Made by a program: the position numbers and the translations under genes. This document shows, in pieces, positions 38,921-49,713 of a DNA stretch of 64,000 bases. The notes under the pieces are model-generated. The model was given only the letters and a program-made list of their open reading frames with translations. It ran no database searches and was not told the origin of the DNA. How positions within the stretch are numbered: position 1 is the first letter of the stretch; each line of letters begins with the position of its first letter. The DNA is from Ophiosphaerella korrae (Eukaryota; Ascomycota; Dothideomycetes; Pleosporales; Phaeosphaeriaceae). The stretch lies in assembly GCA_028456385.1 (NCBI GenBank), contig JALNQF010000174.1:28660-92659 (forward strand). Reading direction: 5' to 3'.

Positions 38921-39358
38921 TGTAATAGAGTTACCTATTATTAACTACAAGTAACCTTTTCTTAGGTATTATTAGTAGATTAGAAGTTAATAATAAAAGT
39001 ACGTATAGTAATCTATAATAGGCTTATAAATAATAGAAGATGTCTTGCGATATTATATATTGTTACTTGTAGTTAATAATTAAATTACTAATACTATCTT
39101 AATAATACGTATTACTACTAACTATATACTTTTACTTATTCTTTAGCTTTATAGCTTTATATTTACTAAGATTACAAATTTATAAAGTAGCTTTAGAACT
39201 ATATATTTACTAAGATTATAAATTTATAAAGTTATTACGTATTCTAATTATAACTAACTTTCTAATCTAGGTTATTACCTTACTTATCTTATACTTCGTT
39301 ATCGTCTATAGTAAGGCTAATTAGTTCTATCTCGATTTCTCTTATTATACCTATAATA
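38921..39358 (-). repeat. Element 3 5' LTR
   Basis: 438 bp, TGTAATAGAG...CTATAATA. Complete copy of the LTR truncated at 10938-11265. Confidence 0.9.
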
Positions 39359-39631
39359 TAAGTAATAGTTATATATATATAAATAGGGTTGTTTATAATA
39401 TAGTAAGTTAAACTAAAGTCTAATATAAAGGAATTCTAGAGTAGATAGTTATTATAAGTATTTATTATAGTCTTAGTAGTAAAAGTACTTTTAACACTTA
39501 ATATTTTCTAGCTTTCTAGTTAGTTATTTTAAGATTTAGGTATAGGAGTTTAAGATTACTTTATTTAAGATTTAAACTATCGTCTAATAACCTTTTAGAG
39601 CGTAGTGTTATATTTATACTTATATTTAATA
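39359..39631. other. RIP-mutated spacer left of element 6
   Basis: AT-rich, no ORF. Together with the DNA from 46961 it formed one continuous target before element 6 inserted (TAATA duplication). It may be the far end of the LTR family at 46961-48720, but the match is too weak to be sure. Confidence 0.4.
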
Positions 39632-40091
39632 TATTATAGGTTACCCTATTATTAACTATAAGTAGCCCTTCTAGAGTATTAGTAGATTAAAAGTTAATAG
39701 TAAAAGCTCGTGTAGTAATCTATAATAGCTAAGAATAATAGTTAATTTATATGTATAATATTAAGTGTTAGCGTTCTATAGTTAGAGGATTAAATTACTA
39801 ATACTATCCTAATAATACGTATTATTATAACTATATACTTATACTAATCTATTTATATAACATTTTAGATTACTTTTAATTTATTATATATAATTATAGA
39901 TTACCTTAATCTATTATACGTTATTATAAATTACTTCTAATCTATTATAGGTAATTATAGATTACTACTACGTATCCTAATTATAAGTAGTTTCCTAATT
40001 AAGGTTATTACTCTACTTGTCTTATACTTTATTAGTATCTAAGTTAAGACTAATTAGTTCTATCTTAATTTCTCGTATTACACTTATAATA
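39632..40091 (-). repeat. Element 6 3' LTR
   Basis: 460 bp, TATTATAGG...CTTATAATA. Contains TAATCTATTATA modules repeated about four times (39850-39970). Confidence 0.93.
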
Positions 40092-40773
40092 CTATTTTCT
40101 TTTCTAAGTAAGTTCTTATTCCTCTACTCTAGGGCTAAGGTTATTAATCTAGTTTCTTTGTTAATATTAAGTTCTTTGTTCTCTATCTCTATACCTATAG
40201 AATCTACTCTCTATTATATTTAATTAGTAACTCGCGTATTATATTATAGTATTAAAATATTTCTTTACTCTTATTATAAGTCTTCTAACTCTATATTAGT
40301 TTATTGTTCTTTAAAATATAGTAAGGCTTATAAAGTATATATTTATACTAATACTTATTTATCTTGTAATCTATTTAGCGTCTCTCTAGTAGAGTGTAAG
40401 TTTATTAAGCTTATTTACGTATTAGTACTTAAGTATAATAGAGAGAGTTATTTACTACGCTTAAGATAAACTATTATTATAGATTATAGAGGCTAAAAAG
40501 GAGTATAACTATATTCTAAATATATAGGTAAAGAACTATACTTATTTAGTTTATCTTTATAAGACAAAGGCCTTAAATAATAAGAAGTCTATTACTTAAG
40601 CTATTCTCTTAGAGTCTAAGCTAGATTTTAAGTCTATAATAAAGGCTACTTAGGTTCTTATTATATTAAATGTATCTAGTACCTCTCTACTTATTACTAG
40701 TACTATAGGCTCTCTTAATTTACTACTAGGTAGTCTAGAGGATTTTAATTTTAGAACTCTTCTAGTTTCTTAA
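40017..40773 (+). pseudogene. Antisense ORF of element 6
   Basis: Plus-strand frame opposite to pol. An open run 40017-40223 begins inside the LTR and resembles the element 1 copy (SYTLLVSKLRLISSILIS). It continues KIFLYSYYKSS, then SLVECKFIKLIYVL, changes frame near 40460 and continues EAKKEYNYILNI to LLLGSLEDFNFRTLLVS at the stop 40771-40773. Pol stop on the other strand: 40751-40753. Conserved in position and sequence; function unknown. Confidence 0.6.
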
Positions 40774-43700
40774 AGTAGTTAAGGTTGTCTTCTAGTTCTT
40801 ATATATCTTCCTATAGTTAACCTTTTTTATTTATTCTTATCTATTTTACTAAGTAGTAATTCCTTTTATTATAGAATTAGTACTATAAGATTTCTTTAAC
40901 TTCCTATTTATTCTATTCTCTATACGTATCTACTTTGTATACTAGTAGTTCTATATCTTATAGTACTTTCTCTAGTAGTGCTATATAAAATATTAGGTAT
41001 ATCTTTATTGTATCTAGTAGTCTTAGCTTAAATATAACTAGTGTAATTTCTTTCTTAATCTTGTATAGTCTTATTTTTACGTAATCTAGCTTTATACTTA
41101 GTTGTTTACTTTTAATATTTTTTTATACTAACTATACTTTTTCTCTTTTTCTAAATTAAGGTCTTTCTTAATATTTTTTTTTATAGTACTTTACTATTTA
41201 ATCTTATAAGAATTCTACGTCCTATCTTAATTAATTGTGTATTTCTTTTAATCTATTTATAAAGTTTCCTCCTCTTAAAGTCTAAGATTCTATATTTCTT
41301 AGTATTTAGTAAGTATTTAAGTTAAATCTATAGTTTATAAAAAAGAGTAATACTCTTATTACTATATTCTTTACGCTATTGTATACTAGCTATACTATAG
41401 GTAGTAATTATACCTAATTGTTCTAATTGTAGTTAGGGTAGTATCTTATATATTACTCTACTGTAGTAGAGTATTATAAAGAAAGGAATAGTAAAAAGGG
41501 GGTAGGTAGTTACTAGGGAAACACGAGTACCGAGGGCTTATAAGGAGGCGAACTATTAAGGAGGAGAGGCAAGGGAGGAGGGAGCTAACAGGCCCTTAGG
41601 TCGTAGGATACAATCTATAGGAGTGCAAACAACGTTTAGAACTAGTTTAGCTAATAAAGTCTAAGTTCCTTAAGACTAATAAGCTCTTAGGCTCTAGATC
41701 TATATTAGGCACACAACCCTACAACACTACTATTTAGTTTATTTATTCTAATTATCTATCTATCTATAAGTAATACGCTGTTAACATTTAATATTTAATT
41801 CCTAATTACGCTATTATTATTCCTTATAGTTTTAATATAAACTTTATATCTCTATCTATAATAATCTTATCTAGAATACTATATTAGCTAACTATAGTTC
41901 TTAGAACTTAGTATATAGTAACTTCTATCTTACTCTTTTCTTTATATAGTCTAAAGTATAAGTACTTTATAAGCTTATTTACTATTATTAGGATTTTATT
42001 ATACTTAACTCCTAATATTAGGTCTTTTAACTTTCGTAATTTTGTAATAAAGTCTATTATAATAACTCTCTATAGTTATTCTAGTACTTTAACTAGTTAT
42101 AGTATTCTATATAGTACTCTATATATTCTCTTAGTACTTCTATTACTATTTATCTTGCTTTTAGGATATAATAGTCTCTTAGTAATCTATCTAATATTTT
42201 ATTAATTCCTTAGTATCTATATACTAGTAGTTTATAGAATTATTATATAAATTCTCTCTATTTTTTATTTAGAATATACGTTCTTCTATATACTTTTATA
42301 AGTTCTTTTTAGATCTTAAGTTTCTTTATTTCTTTAGAAGCTTTTTCTATTTCCTTCTAAATCTATTTATCTAGTTTACTACTCTTTCTCTTAAGTGTTG
42401 TAGCTATCTTAGGTATATTTAGGACTAAGTATCTTTTATTATTTTTAACTAGAACTATTTTAGTAGTATTTACTCGTTCTTATAAATCTAGTTTTCTATA
42501 AAGAGTATCTATAAATTAATTATCTTTCCCTTTTATATATATAACTTTAAAATTAAATATTAATAAGTATTCTTACTATCTTATATAGCGTTATAACAAG
42601 TCCTTATTTAGTATAAATCTTATAAGATTTTTATAGTCTATATAGACTTTTATTTAGTATTTTACTTCTTATAAGTATACTCTCTATTACTTAAATACTT
42701 TATAGATTACTAGTATCTCTTTGTTATAGATTAGGTAGTTTAGTTCTACTAGTTTTATTTTCTTAGAAAAGTATTTAACTAAGTGTTTTATTTTAAGGCT
42801 TAGTCTTCTTGTATTAGTACTTTTCTATAGACTAAGTTTAATATATCTATTTTTACTATTACTAGTAGTTCTAGGTTATATATTCTAATAACTAGGTTTT
42901 CTATAAACTTCTATTTAATATTACTAAATACTTTTTTATATTCTTCTATCTATTTAAATAGTATATCCTTTTTTATAAGTTTTATAATTAGTTCTATTTT
43001 TTTAGACTATCTTTCTATAAGTTTTCTATAAAAGTTTACTAGTCTATAAAACTATTATACTTCTTGTAGGTTTTTAGGTATTAGCTATTCTTCGATTTCT
43101 TTAATTTTTCCTAGATTAATCTTAATTTTCTCTAGTTTAATAATAAACCCTAGGAAATATATTTTTTTTATATAGAATTTGTATTTTCTTATATAAAGAA
43201 ATAATTTATTTTCTACTAACTTTTATAGTACCTTGTATATATATTGTATATATTCTTTCTCTAATTCTAAAAATATAAGGATATTATCTAGGTATATAAA
43301 TATAAATATATTTAAGTACTCTCTTAGTACTATATTAATTTTTTCTTAAAATACTACTAGTGTATTTATTAATCTAAAAGGTATAACTATATATTTAAAT
43401 AGTTTATATAGTATTTAAAACGCTATTTTCTATTTATTACTTTCTTTAATTCTAATCTAATAGTAGGCGTTCTAGATATCTAATTTTATAAAGATCTATA
43501 CTTTACGTAGCCTATCTTGTATTTTATTTATACGTAGTAGAGGATATTAGTTTTTATCTATAATTATATTTATTTTTCTAAAATCTACAAATAGTTATTT
43601 ATCTTTTATTCTTTTCTTATCTATAAAGATAAGTCTATATACTACTAAGGATTAGGATTCTTATATCTATGCTTTTTTTAGCACGTTCTATATAAACGTT

Positions 43701-46450
43701 CGTTTAATCTTAGATTCTTCTTTAGTTTTTTAGTATACTAGACTCTATCCTACGTTCTTTCTTTCTTCTAAGTTTATTACTAAGTCCTATAGTTAGTATT
43801 TTAGAAGGTAGTCTTTACGTTTTATAAGTTGTTTTTCCTATTTCTTATATTCTTTTAGGAATTCTCCTTTATATATAGTTATGTTAGCTTTTAATATATC
43901 TTTCTTAGAGTAGGTAATCTTCTTTATTCTCTTATTAATTGTTAGGTTAGTTATTTGTAACTATAGTATTCCTAGTATAATTTCTTATTTATTATTAATT
44001 ATTGTTATATCTATAACTATGTTTTTAACTTCTAGTCCTTCTAATTTTAAAGTAGAAGGTACTATTTTAAACTATATAGGTTCTTAGAATAGTTTTCTTT
44101 TAATTATACTAAGTTGTTAAAGGTATTTCTTTATTACGTAGTTTATTCCTTAGTTTTCTATAAACTTCTTAGATATAAAGTTCCTTATAGCTCTACTATT
44201 AATTATTATTTATACTTTTATTCTTTAGTATATACTTGTTTTTATAACGTATAGGCCTCTTATACTTTATTGTTTTTTTTTACTTAAGTCTTTCTTTAAA
44301 TTATTTATCCTTTTAAGGCTCTTATCTTATTTTACGTTTATAATTTTTATATTTTAGATATTTATTATATATATACTTATACTATAGCCTTTCTTTTACG
44401 TATTCCTAAAATAACTTAGGTCCTAGTCTAATTAATATATATTCTTTATTAGGTATTCTAATTATTTTCTAACATTTAATTTCTTTCTTTAGGATTACCT
44501 TTATATAGTTATATCCTTCTTCTTTTTTTAGCTATATATAATTTTATACTTTTATTTCTCTATATAAGTAGTAGTTTATATTTAGGTATAATATCTATAC
44601 TATCTCTAAGTATACTAGGTGTTCTAAATCTATTCTTTTGTTGCCCCCTATCTAGTATCTATCTATACTAGGTTCTATAGTTATTAGGATATAGTATACT
44701 ATTAGTACTTGTAGTATATAGGCTTTGTTAATCTATTACGTCTTTCTTATAAGGTATTACTACTCTCTTTATATAGGTATTCTTCCTACTATAACTATAT
44801 ATTATTCTATCTATTATTAGAATATTATAAATTTTATTACCTTAAGATTACGTTCTTTCTAGTCTTTGTACGCTTCCTCTATACTTATAACTAGTAAGTA
44901 TTTCTAAATAAATTTCTATTCTTTGTTTTATTCTACTATATTTAAAATTGTATAGCTATTATAACTATATATATTTAACTAGGTATACTCTATACCTCTT
45001 AGGTTAACTTATTTCTTACTTTCTTATAGTTCTTTAGAGGTAGCTATAGTAGTCTCTTTATCTAGTACTAGTCCTTTAGCCTAGATTAATACAATCTAGG
45101 GCTCTTCCTCTTCTAAGTCTTCTATTAGTTAGTCTATTATATATACTATATCTTTTAGCTATACTTTTATTCTTTTATCTTTTATTACTACTACTCTATT
45201 TTTTTATTAGAACTATCCTACTCTTTATTTACTAGAAAGATATATATAGTAGTTATCTTTATAATAAAAGGTCTAATAGAGTATTATATATTATAATTCT
45301 TTACTCCTAGCTACCTTTTCTTAAGGGTTAGCTTATACTTTTAGTACTTCTTTCTTACCTTTAGTTGTTTTTAACTAGGCTTCTTTATCTTTCTTAGGGT
45401 TTTTACTTCTATAATCTTTTGTAAAGTATCTTAGCTTTCTATATTTATAATATACTATATCTTTTTTTAATTTTAACTAATAATCTTTTAAGTAGTAGCT
45501 TTTTTTACTATAGCTAAAGTTCGTAAAGTGTTTACTTTTCTTCCTTTTCTTATCCTTGTTAGTGTTAAGGATTATAGGGTCTCTAGTATCTTAGTTTCTA
45601 AGTTGTCCTTTATATTTATTCTTCTTCTATTCTTAAAGATTATTATCTATTTATATTACCTATTATTTTAGAGCTTCTAGTATCCTTAGTTTCTCTCTAT
45701 ATATTATCTTATATCGAATTTTTAAATTTAATCTTTATTTAAATTATAATATTAAAGATACTTTATTCTTTTCTATATTTTATAATAGTTATTTAAATTA
45801 TAATATATATTTAGGAATACTTTTGTATTATATAAGCCTCTTAAGATTTTCTTTAGCTTATTAAGTAATATCTATATCCTTAAATACTACTTTTATTCGT
45901 TTAGTAAAGTATTTATAACTTTTAAAGATAGCTCTAGTTTTATCTTTTTATATTCCTAGAGCGTATATTATATAGTCTATCTAGTAGGATTTAAACTATC
46001 TTATTATATCCTCTTTAAAGTATATTCTAATATATATTACTTTTTTATCTTCTCTATTAAAGTATAGTACTTATATATTAATCTAAAGTTGCGCTACTAC
46101 TATAAAGGGTCTTAACTTCTTTCTTATTCTATTAAACTTCTTAAGTATAAGTATCTTAGGTAGTTTCTTTGTTATACTTATTTCTAGTCTCTAGGTAATT
46201 TATTCTATCTAGTTCTATCCTTTAATAATAGCTTTAATCTAAGCTTTGTTTTATTTAGCGTAGTCTTAGAGTTCTTTATTCTATATCTCTAAGGTATTAA
46301 TTACTAGTTTTATGTCTTCTTTCTTAGAGATTAGGTTGTTTAAGTAGTCTTTAATTACCTTCTATATAGTGTTGTCTAATTTATAGCTACTTAGGGGTAC
46401 CTTAACTTCTTTCTTAGTTAAACTTTCTACTATTATATTAGCTTAGACTA
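40751..46450 (-). pseudogene. Element 6 gag-pol polyprotein, RIP-destroyed
   Basis: Minus-strand gypsy polyprotein: gag, zinc knuckles near 45530-45420, RT catalytic region near 43290, RNase H near 42900-42670, integrase near 42200-41170 (interrupted at 41462-41726), chromodomain near 40950-40780. Many TAA/TAG codons; non-functional. Confidence 0.88.
41462..41726. mobile_element. 265-bp insert in element 6, not RIP-mutated (solo LTR or MITE)
   Basis: Absent from the same place in elements 1, 3 and 4. Tips TGTAGTAGAG and CCCTACAACA form an imperfect inverted repeat with TG...CA ends, flanked by CTAC on both sides (41458-41461, 41727-41730). Unlike its surroundings it keeps many CpA sites (GGCACACAACC, GCAAACAACG) and has a purine-rich, G-rich block. 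A solo copia-type LTR is the likeliest reading, a MITE the alternative. Confidence 0.7.
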
Positions 46451-46495
46451 TATACTACTTACGCTTTGCTTCTTCTAATAACTAAATTAGTAAGG

Positions 46496-46955
46496 TGTTA
46501 TAAGTTACCTTATTGTTAACTATAGGTAGCCCTTCTAGAGTATTAGTAGATTAAAAGTTAATAGTAAAAGCTTGTATAGTAATCTACAATAACTAAGAAT
46601 AATAGTTAATTTATATATATAATATTAAGTGTTAGCGTTCTATAGTTAGAAGATTAAATTACTAATACTATTCTAATAATGCGTATTATTATAACTATAT
46701 ACTTATACTAATATATTTATATAATATTATAGATTACTTCTAATCTATTATATATAATTATAGATTTCCTTAATCTATTATACGTTATTATAGATTACTT
46801 TAAATCTATTACACGTAATTATAGATTACTACTACGTATCCTAATTATACGTAGTTTCCTAATTAAAGTTATTACCCTACTTGTTCTATACTTTGTTAGT
46901 ATCTAACTTAGGACTAATTAGTTCTATCTTAATTTCTCTTATTATACTTATAATA
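46496..46955 (-). repeat. Element 6 5' LTR
   Basis: 460 bp, TGTTATAAG...CTTATAATA; gap-free length match to 39632-40091. Confidence 0.93.
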
Positions 46956-46960
46956 TAATA

Positions 46961-48262
46961 AGCTTTTATAAAGTTTTCCTTAGATTCTAATATTAAGGAG
47001 CTTTATCTAAATAGATATAGTAGTAGTCTTTAAGGTTATTAAATTATTTACTATAAGTAGAGTATTATTTATCTATCTTAGCTTAAATAGTTAATTATTT
47101 AGTATTAGAATTACTTCTACGCTAACTCTAGGGTTTACTTCTATTTAATCTACTATAAGTATTAAGTAGCGCGTATTTAGTAAGAGAAGTATCTTCTATC
47201 TTACTCTTAGTAGATATACTACTAGTAGTAAAATCTACTAATGTATTATTAACTATAAAAGTAGCTCTAGTTTTTCTTAATTTAAGAGTATAAGTTACTA
47301 TTATATACCTTTAGAATAATTTTATTATCTTTTTCTAGGTTATACTAGGTTTAAAGTAACTATAGTCTTAAAAGTTTATAGACTATATAGAAGTAACTTT
47401 ATTAGTTACTAGAAGGAAGTTTTTAGTAACTATATTAATCTATAGCATTTCTATAACCTTGTAAGTCTCTATATTAGTAGTAGCTTAGTTATACTTAGTA
47501 AGCTAAGTACTCTAACTAGATATAGTCTTTATTAGTTTTAGTAAGCTAATATACTACTTATAGGTACGTTCTTTTTCTAATTATTTATTAATACTAATTG
47601 TTTATTTTAGACTAGTAAGCTATTATTATATTAACTAATATAGTAGATAACATATATATAGTAATATACTATAGGCTTATTTATTACTTATTATATATAT
47701 ATTAATTAATTTAATATTACTTTAAGAGAGTCTTGTAATACTTAAAGTGTTTTTTTAAATATTTTAAGACCTACTACTAAAAGTTTAAACTAATACGTAA
47801 GTTCTTTAATATTACTAGTTAGAGTATAATTAGTAAGTACTAATAGATTAATAAGTTCTAGTATCTTTAAAAGCTATTTAGTAGAAGCTAAGTTAATTTA
47901 ATCCTAGATTTTATATATAATATATCCTAACTATAGCTAAGTTAACTAAGTAGTATAGTTAGTATTAGTTCTTAACGTTATAGTTAGGTCGCGTTAGGTA
48001 ATACTAGCTATCTTAGTTTAGCTTTAAGCTACAAGGGAGTAAGAAATTAGTACTTTTTTAAGTATACTTATTTAATACTAAGTATAGTGTTTTGCTTAAT
48101 TAAGAGTTACTATAAGGCTACTAGAAAGTAAGAGATTAGTACTTTTCGTAGATACTTAGTATAGTACTTTGCTTAATACTTAAGTTAATACTTAAGTTAG
48201 AGTAGTTAAGTTTAGGTAGGTACTAGTTTACTTAACTTAGTTAAGGTAATAAAACTCTTAAT
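46961..48262 (-). pseudogene. Interior of a RIP-mutated element of the TGTTAGAT family
   Basis: AT-rich. Its right 450 bp (47820-48262) match the reverse complement of 61782-62340, so both are interiors next to the same LTR type. In the 61782 copy a stop-poor frame points away from the LTR, which would make this copy minus strand with the LTR 48263-48720 at its 5' end. No domain recognised. Near 48040-48180 a segment (GTAAGARATTAGTACTTTT) is duplicated. Confidence 0.5.
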
Positions 48263-48720
48263 TGTTAGATTTATAGTTATAAATTAATAGATATAAACTT
48301 AAGTAAGAAAAGAGTTAATTAATTTATTTCTATATCTTTCTATCTTTAACCCTACGCTTTATCTATATATCTACGCTATAGTAGTCTTAGCTAGGTCTCT
48401 TAAGATAGTAGCGAGCTAGATCCTTAGTACTTATTCTATTAAGGTGCTAGTTCCTTTATTATATTAGTTATATTAACGTAGTCTTTCTCTTTGTATATAA
48501 GATCCTTTATTTAGTTTCTTTACTTGTAAAGGTTAAGGCTACGATCTTTTTAGCTATAGTAAGGTTAGTAACTTAGCGATTATTACGCTTATGCGCTAAG
48601 CTAATTAGATTGCTATACTAGCTTAAGCGAGCTAATTAATAGATTCTAGGTATATCTAGAATCTATTAGGCCTCTCTACGTATATACTATCGAGTATCTA
48701 ATTATACAACTTATCTAATA
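48263..48720 (-). repeat. LTR copy B, TGTTAGAT family
   Basis: 458 bp, TGTTAGAT...ATCTAATA. Matches 34546-35017, 57546-57996 and (inverted) 61221-61781. No target duplication seen (TTAAT left, ACTAT right). Confidence 0.72.
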
Positions 48721-49250
48721 ACTATATATAAGTAGCTTAGCTTAGATAGCTTATTAATTATTATTATCTCCTACTTATTTCTAAGTTTGCATCTTGAAAT
48801 ATTTCCTTTTCTAACTACTTAGAGCTACTCTAGTTTTATCTATATTTTATATATCTTTAGTCCTTATACCTAGCCTTATATAAGCTCTCTTAAAGAGCTT
48901 ATCTTTTTATTACACCTTTAGCTTATATTACTTTTATCTTTCTACTTATAATTAATATAATAAGTAGGTTGTACTTTATAAAGAATAATAACTATTATTT
49001 ACTAATATAACTATTATCTCTACTTATCTTTAAGATTTAATCTACTATTTCTTAAGGGTAAGCGTAAAAGGGAGGAAAAGCGCGTACGTCCTCGTTAAGA
49101 ATCTATTATACGAGAAACTCCTCTTGTTCTAGAGTTAATTGCTACTAGTATACGTAGCTAGTTTAACTACTCTGCGTACTGCGTATACGCGCAGAAAGCG
49201 TAGCTCGAGGGATCCTATACGCTTTCGCAGCAGCTCTTTGACTTAAAAAA
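48721..49250. other. RIP-mutated DNA grading into gene island 2
   Basis: AT-rich to about 49060, then more mixed. Near 49189-49235 lies an imperfect inverted repeat (GCAGAAAGCGTAG / CTATACGCTTTCGC). A stop-poor plus-strand piece at 49060-49230 is Arg/Lys-rich and may be a transposon remnant. No gene identified. Confidence 0.35.
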
Positions 49251-49713
49251 ATACTAGTATTGAAATTGCAGATAGCTACTTGTATAGATTCTTTACGGTT
49301 GTCTATTTTAGTAGTATAGTTGTTGAGATAACACGATTTTCAGATGGGTGGCCGGTTTCTAAGGGTGACTCGAAACCCCGGGTAGCTCGGAACCCTGTCA
49401 GCTAGCTTAGTGCTCAATACAAATGAGCTCCTTTGTAATCAAGTCGTGTAGGATAATAAAACTTGCGTTCGTACCTAAAGTAGAATACAATCCTATTGAC
49501 ACTCTTCCTTTTAGCTTTCTACCCTCATTTACCGCATCCACAACTGCCTAGGGTATTTTTCTTACATAATGTTCGATTGCAAACTTTCTTTGCTTCTACA
49601 GTGCTACCAGGCTTCCCACTAACTTGATCCTGGTTAGTCTAGCCGCTCTCGAGTCGACCCTCCTAAGCCACCACCAAGATGTCCACTACGCATTACACAC
49701 TACCATCAATTGG
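49251..49713. other. 3' flank of the CHAT gene with doubled 16-bp repeat
   Basis: GC-balanced. Two 16-bp imperfect direct repeats, each with a GGGT/ACCC-type inverted core, lie at 49363-49378 and 49380-49395 (13 of 16 identical). They resemble terminal repeats of small DNA transposons. The rest should be the 3' UTR and terminator of the minus-strand gene; no ORF. Confidence 0.45.

Larger units (their letters stand above)
10938..39358 (-). mobile_element. Element 3: old gypsy chromovirus, host of three nested insertions
   Basis: Minus-strand element whose pieces are 10938-11614, 18657-20553, 27556-31212 and 38779-39358. Joining these across the inserted elements restores the same internal order seen in elements 1 and 6. 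The right (5') LTR is complete (38921-39358, 438 bp). The left (3') LTR lacks its first 110 bp and abuts gene island 1. Each interruption is bordered by a 5-bp duplication (AGAGA, TTATA, TCTTA). The pieces add up to about 6.8 kb, a normal gypsy size. Heavily RIP-mutated. Confidence 0.9.
39632..46955 (-). mobile_element. Element 6: gypsy chromovirus
   Basis: Complete minus-strand element. LTRs 39632-40091 and 46496-46955, each 460 bp. Target duplication TAATA at 39627-39631 and 46956-46960. It carries a 265-bp insertion at 41462-41726 that escaped RIP. RIP-mutated elsewhere. Confidence 0.95.

Noticed and set aside
46496..46955. CRISPR-like or riboswitch-like repeat structure in the LTRs
   Set aside because: The repeated palindromic modules belong to eukaryotic LTRs; spacing and context do not fit either class.
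49336..49395. tRNA-like T-arm (GGTTTCGAGTCACCC on the minus strand)
   Set aside because: No acceptor, D or anticodon arms could be placed around it; it is better explained as part of the doubled 16-bp repeat.
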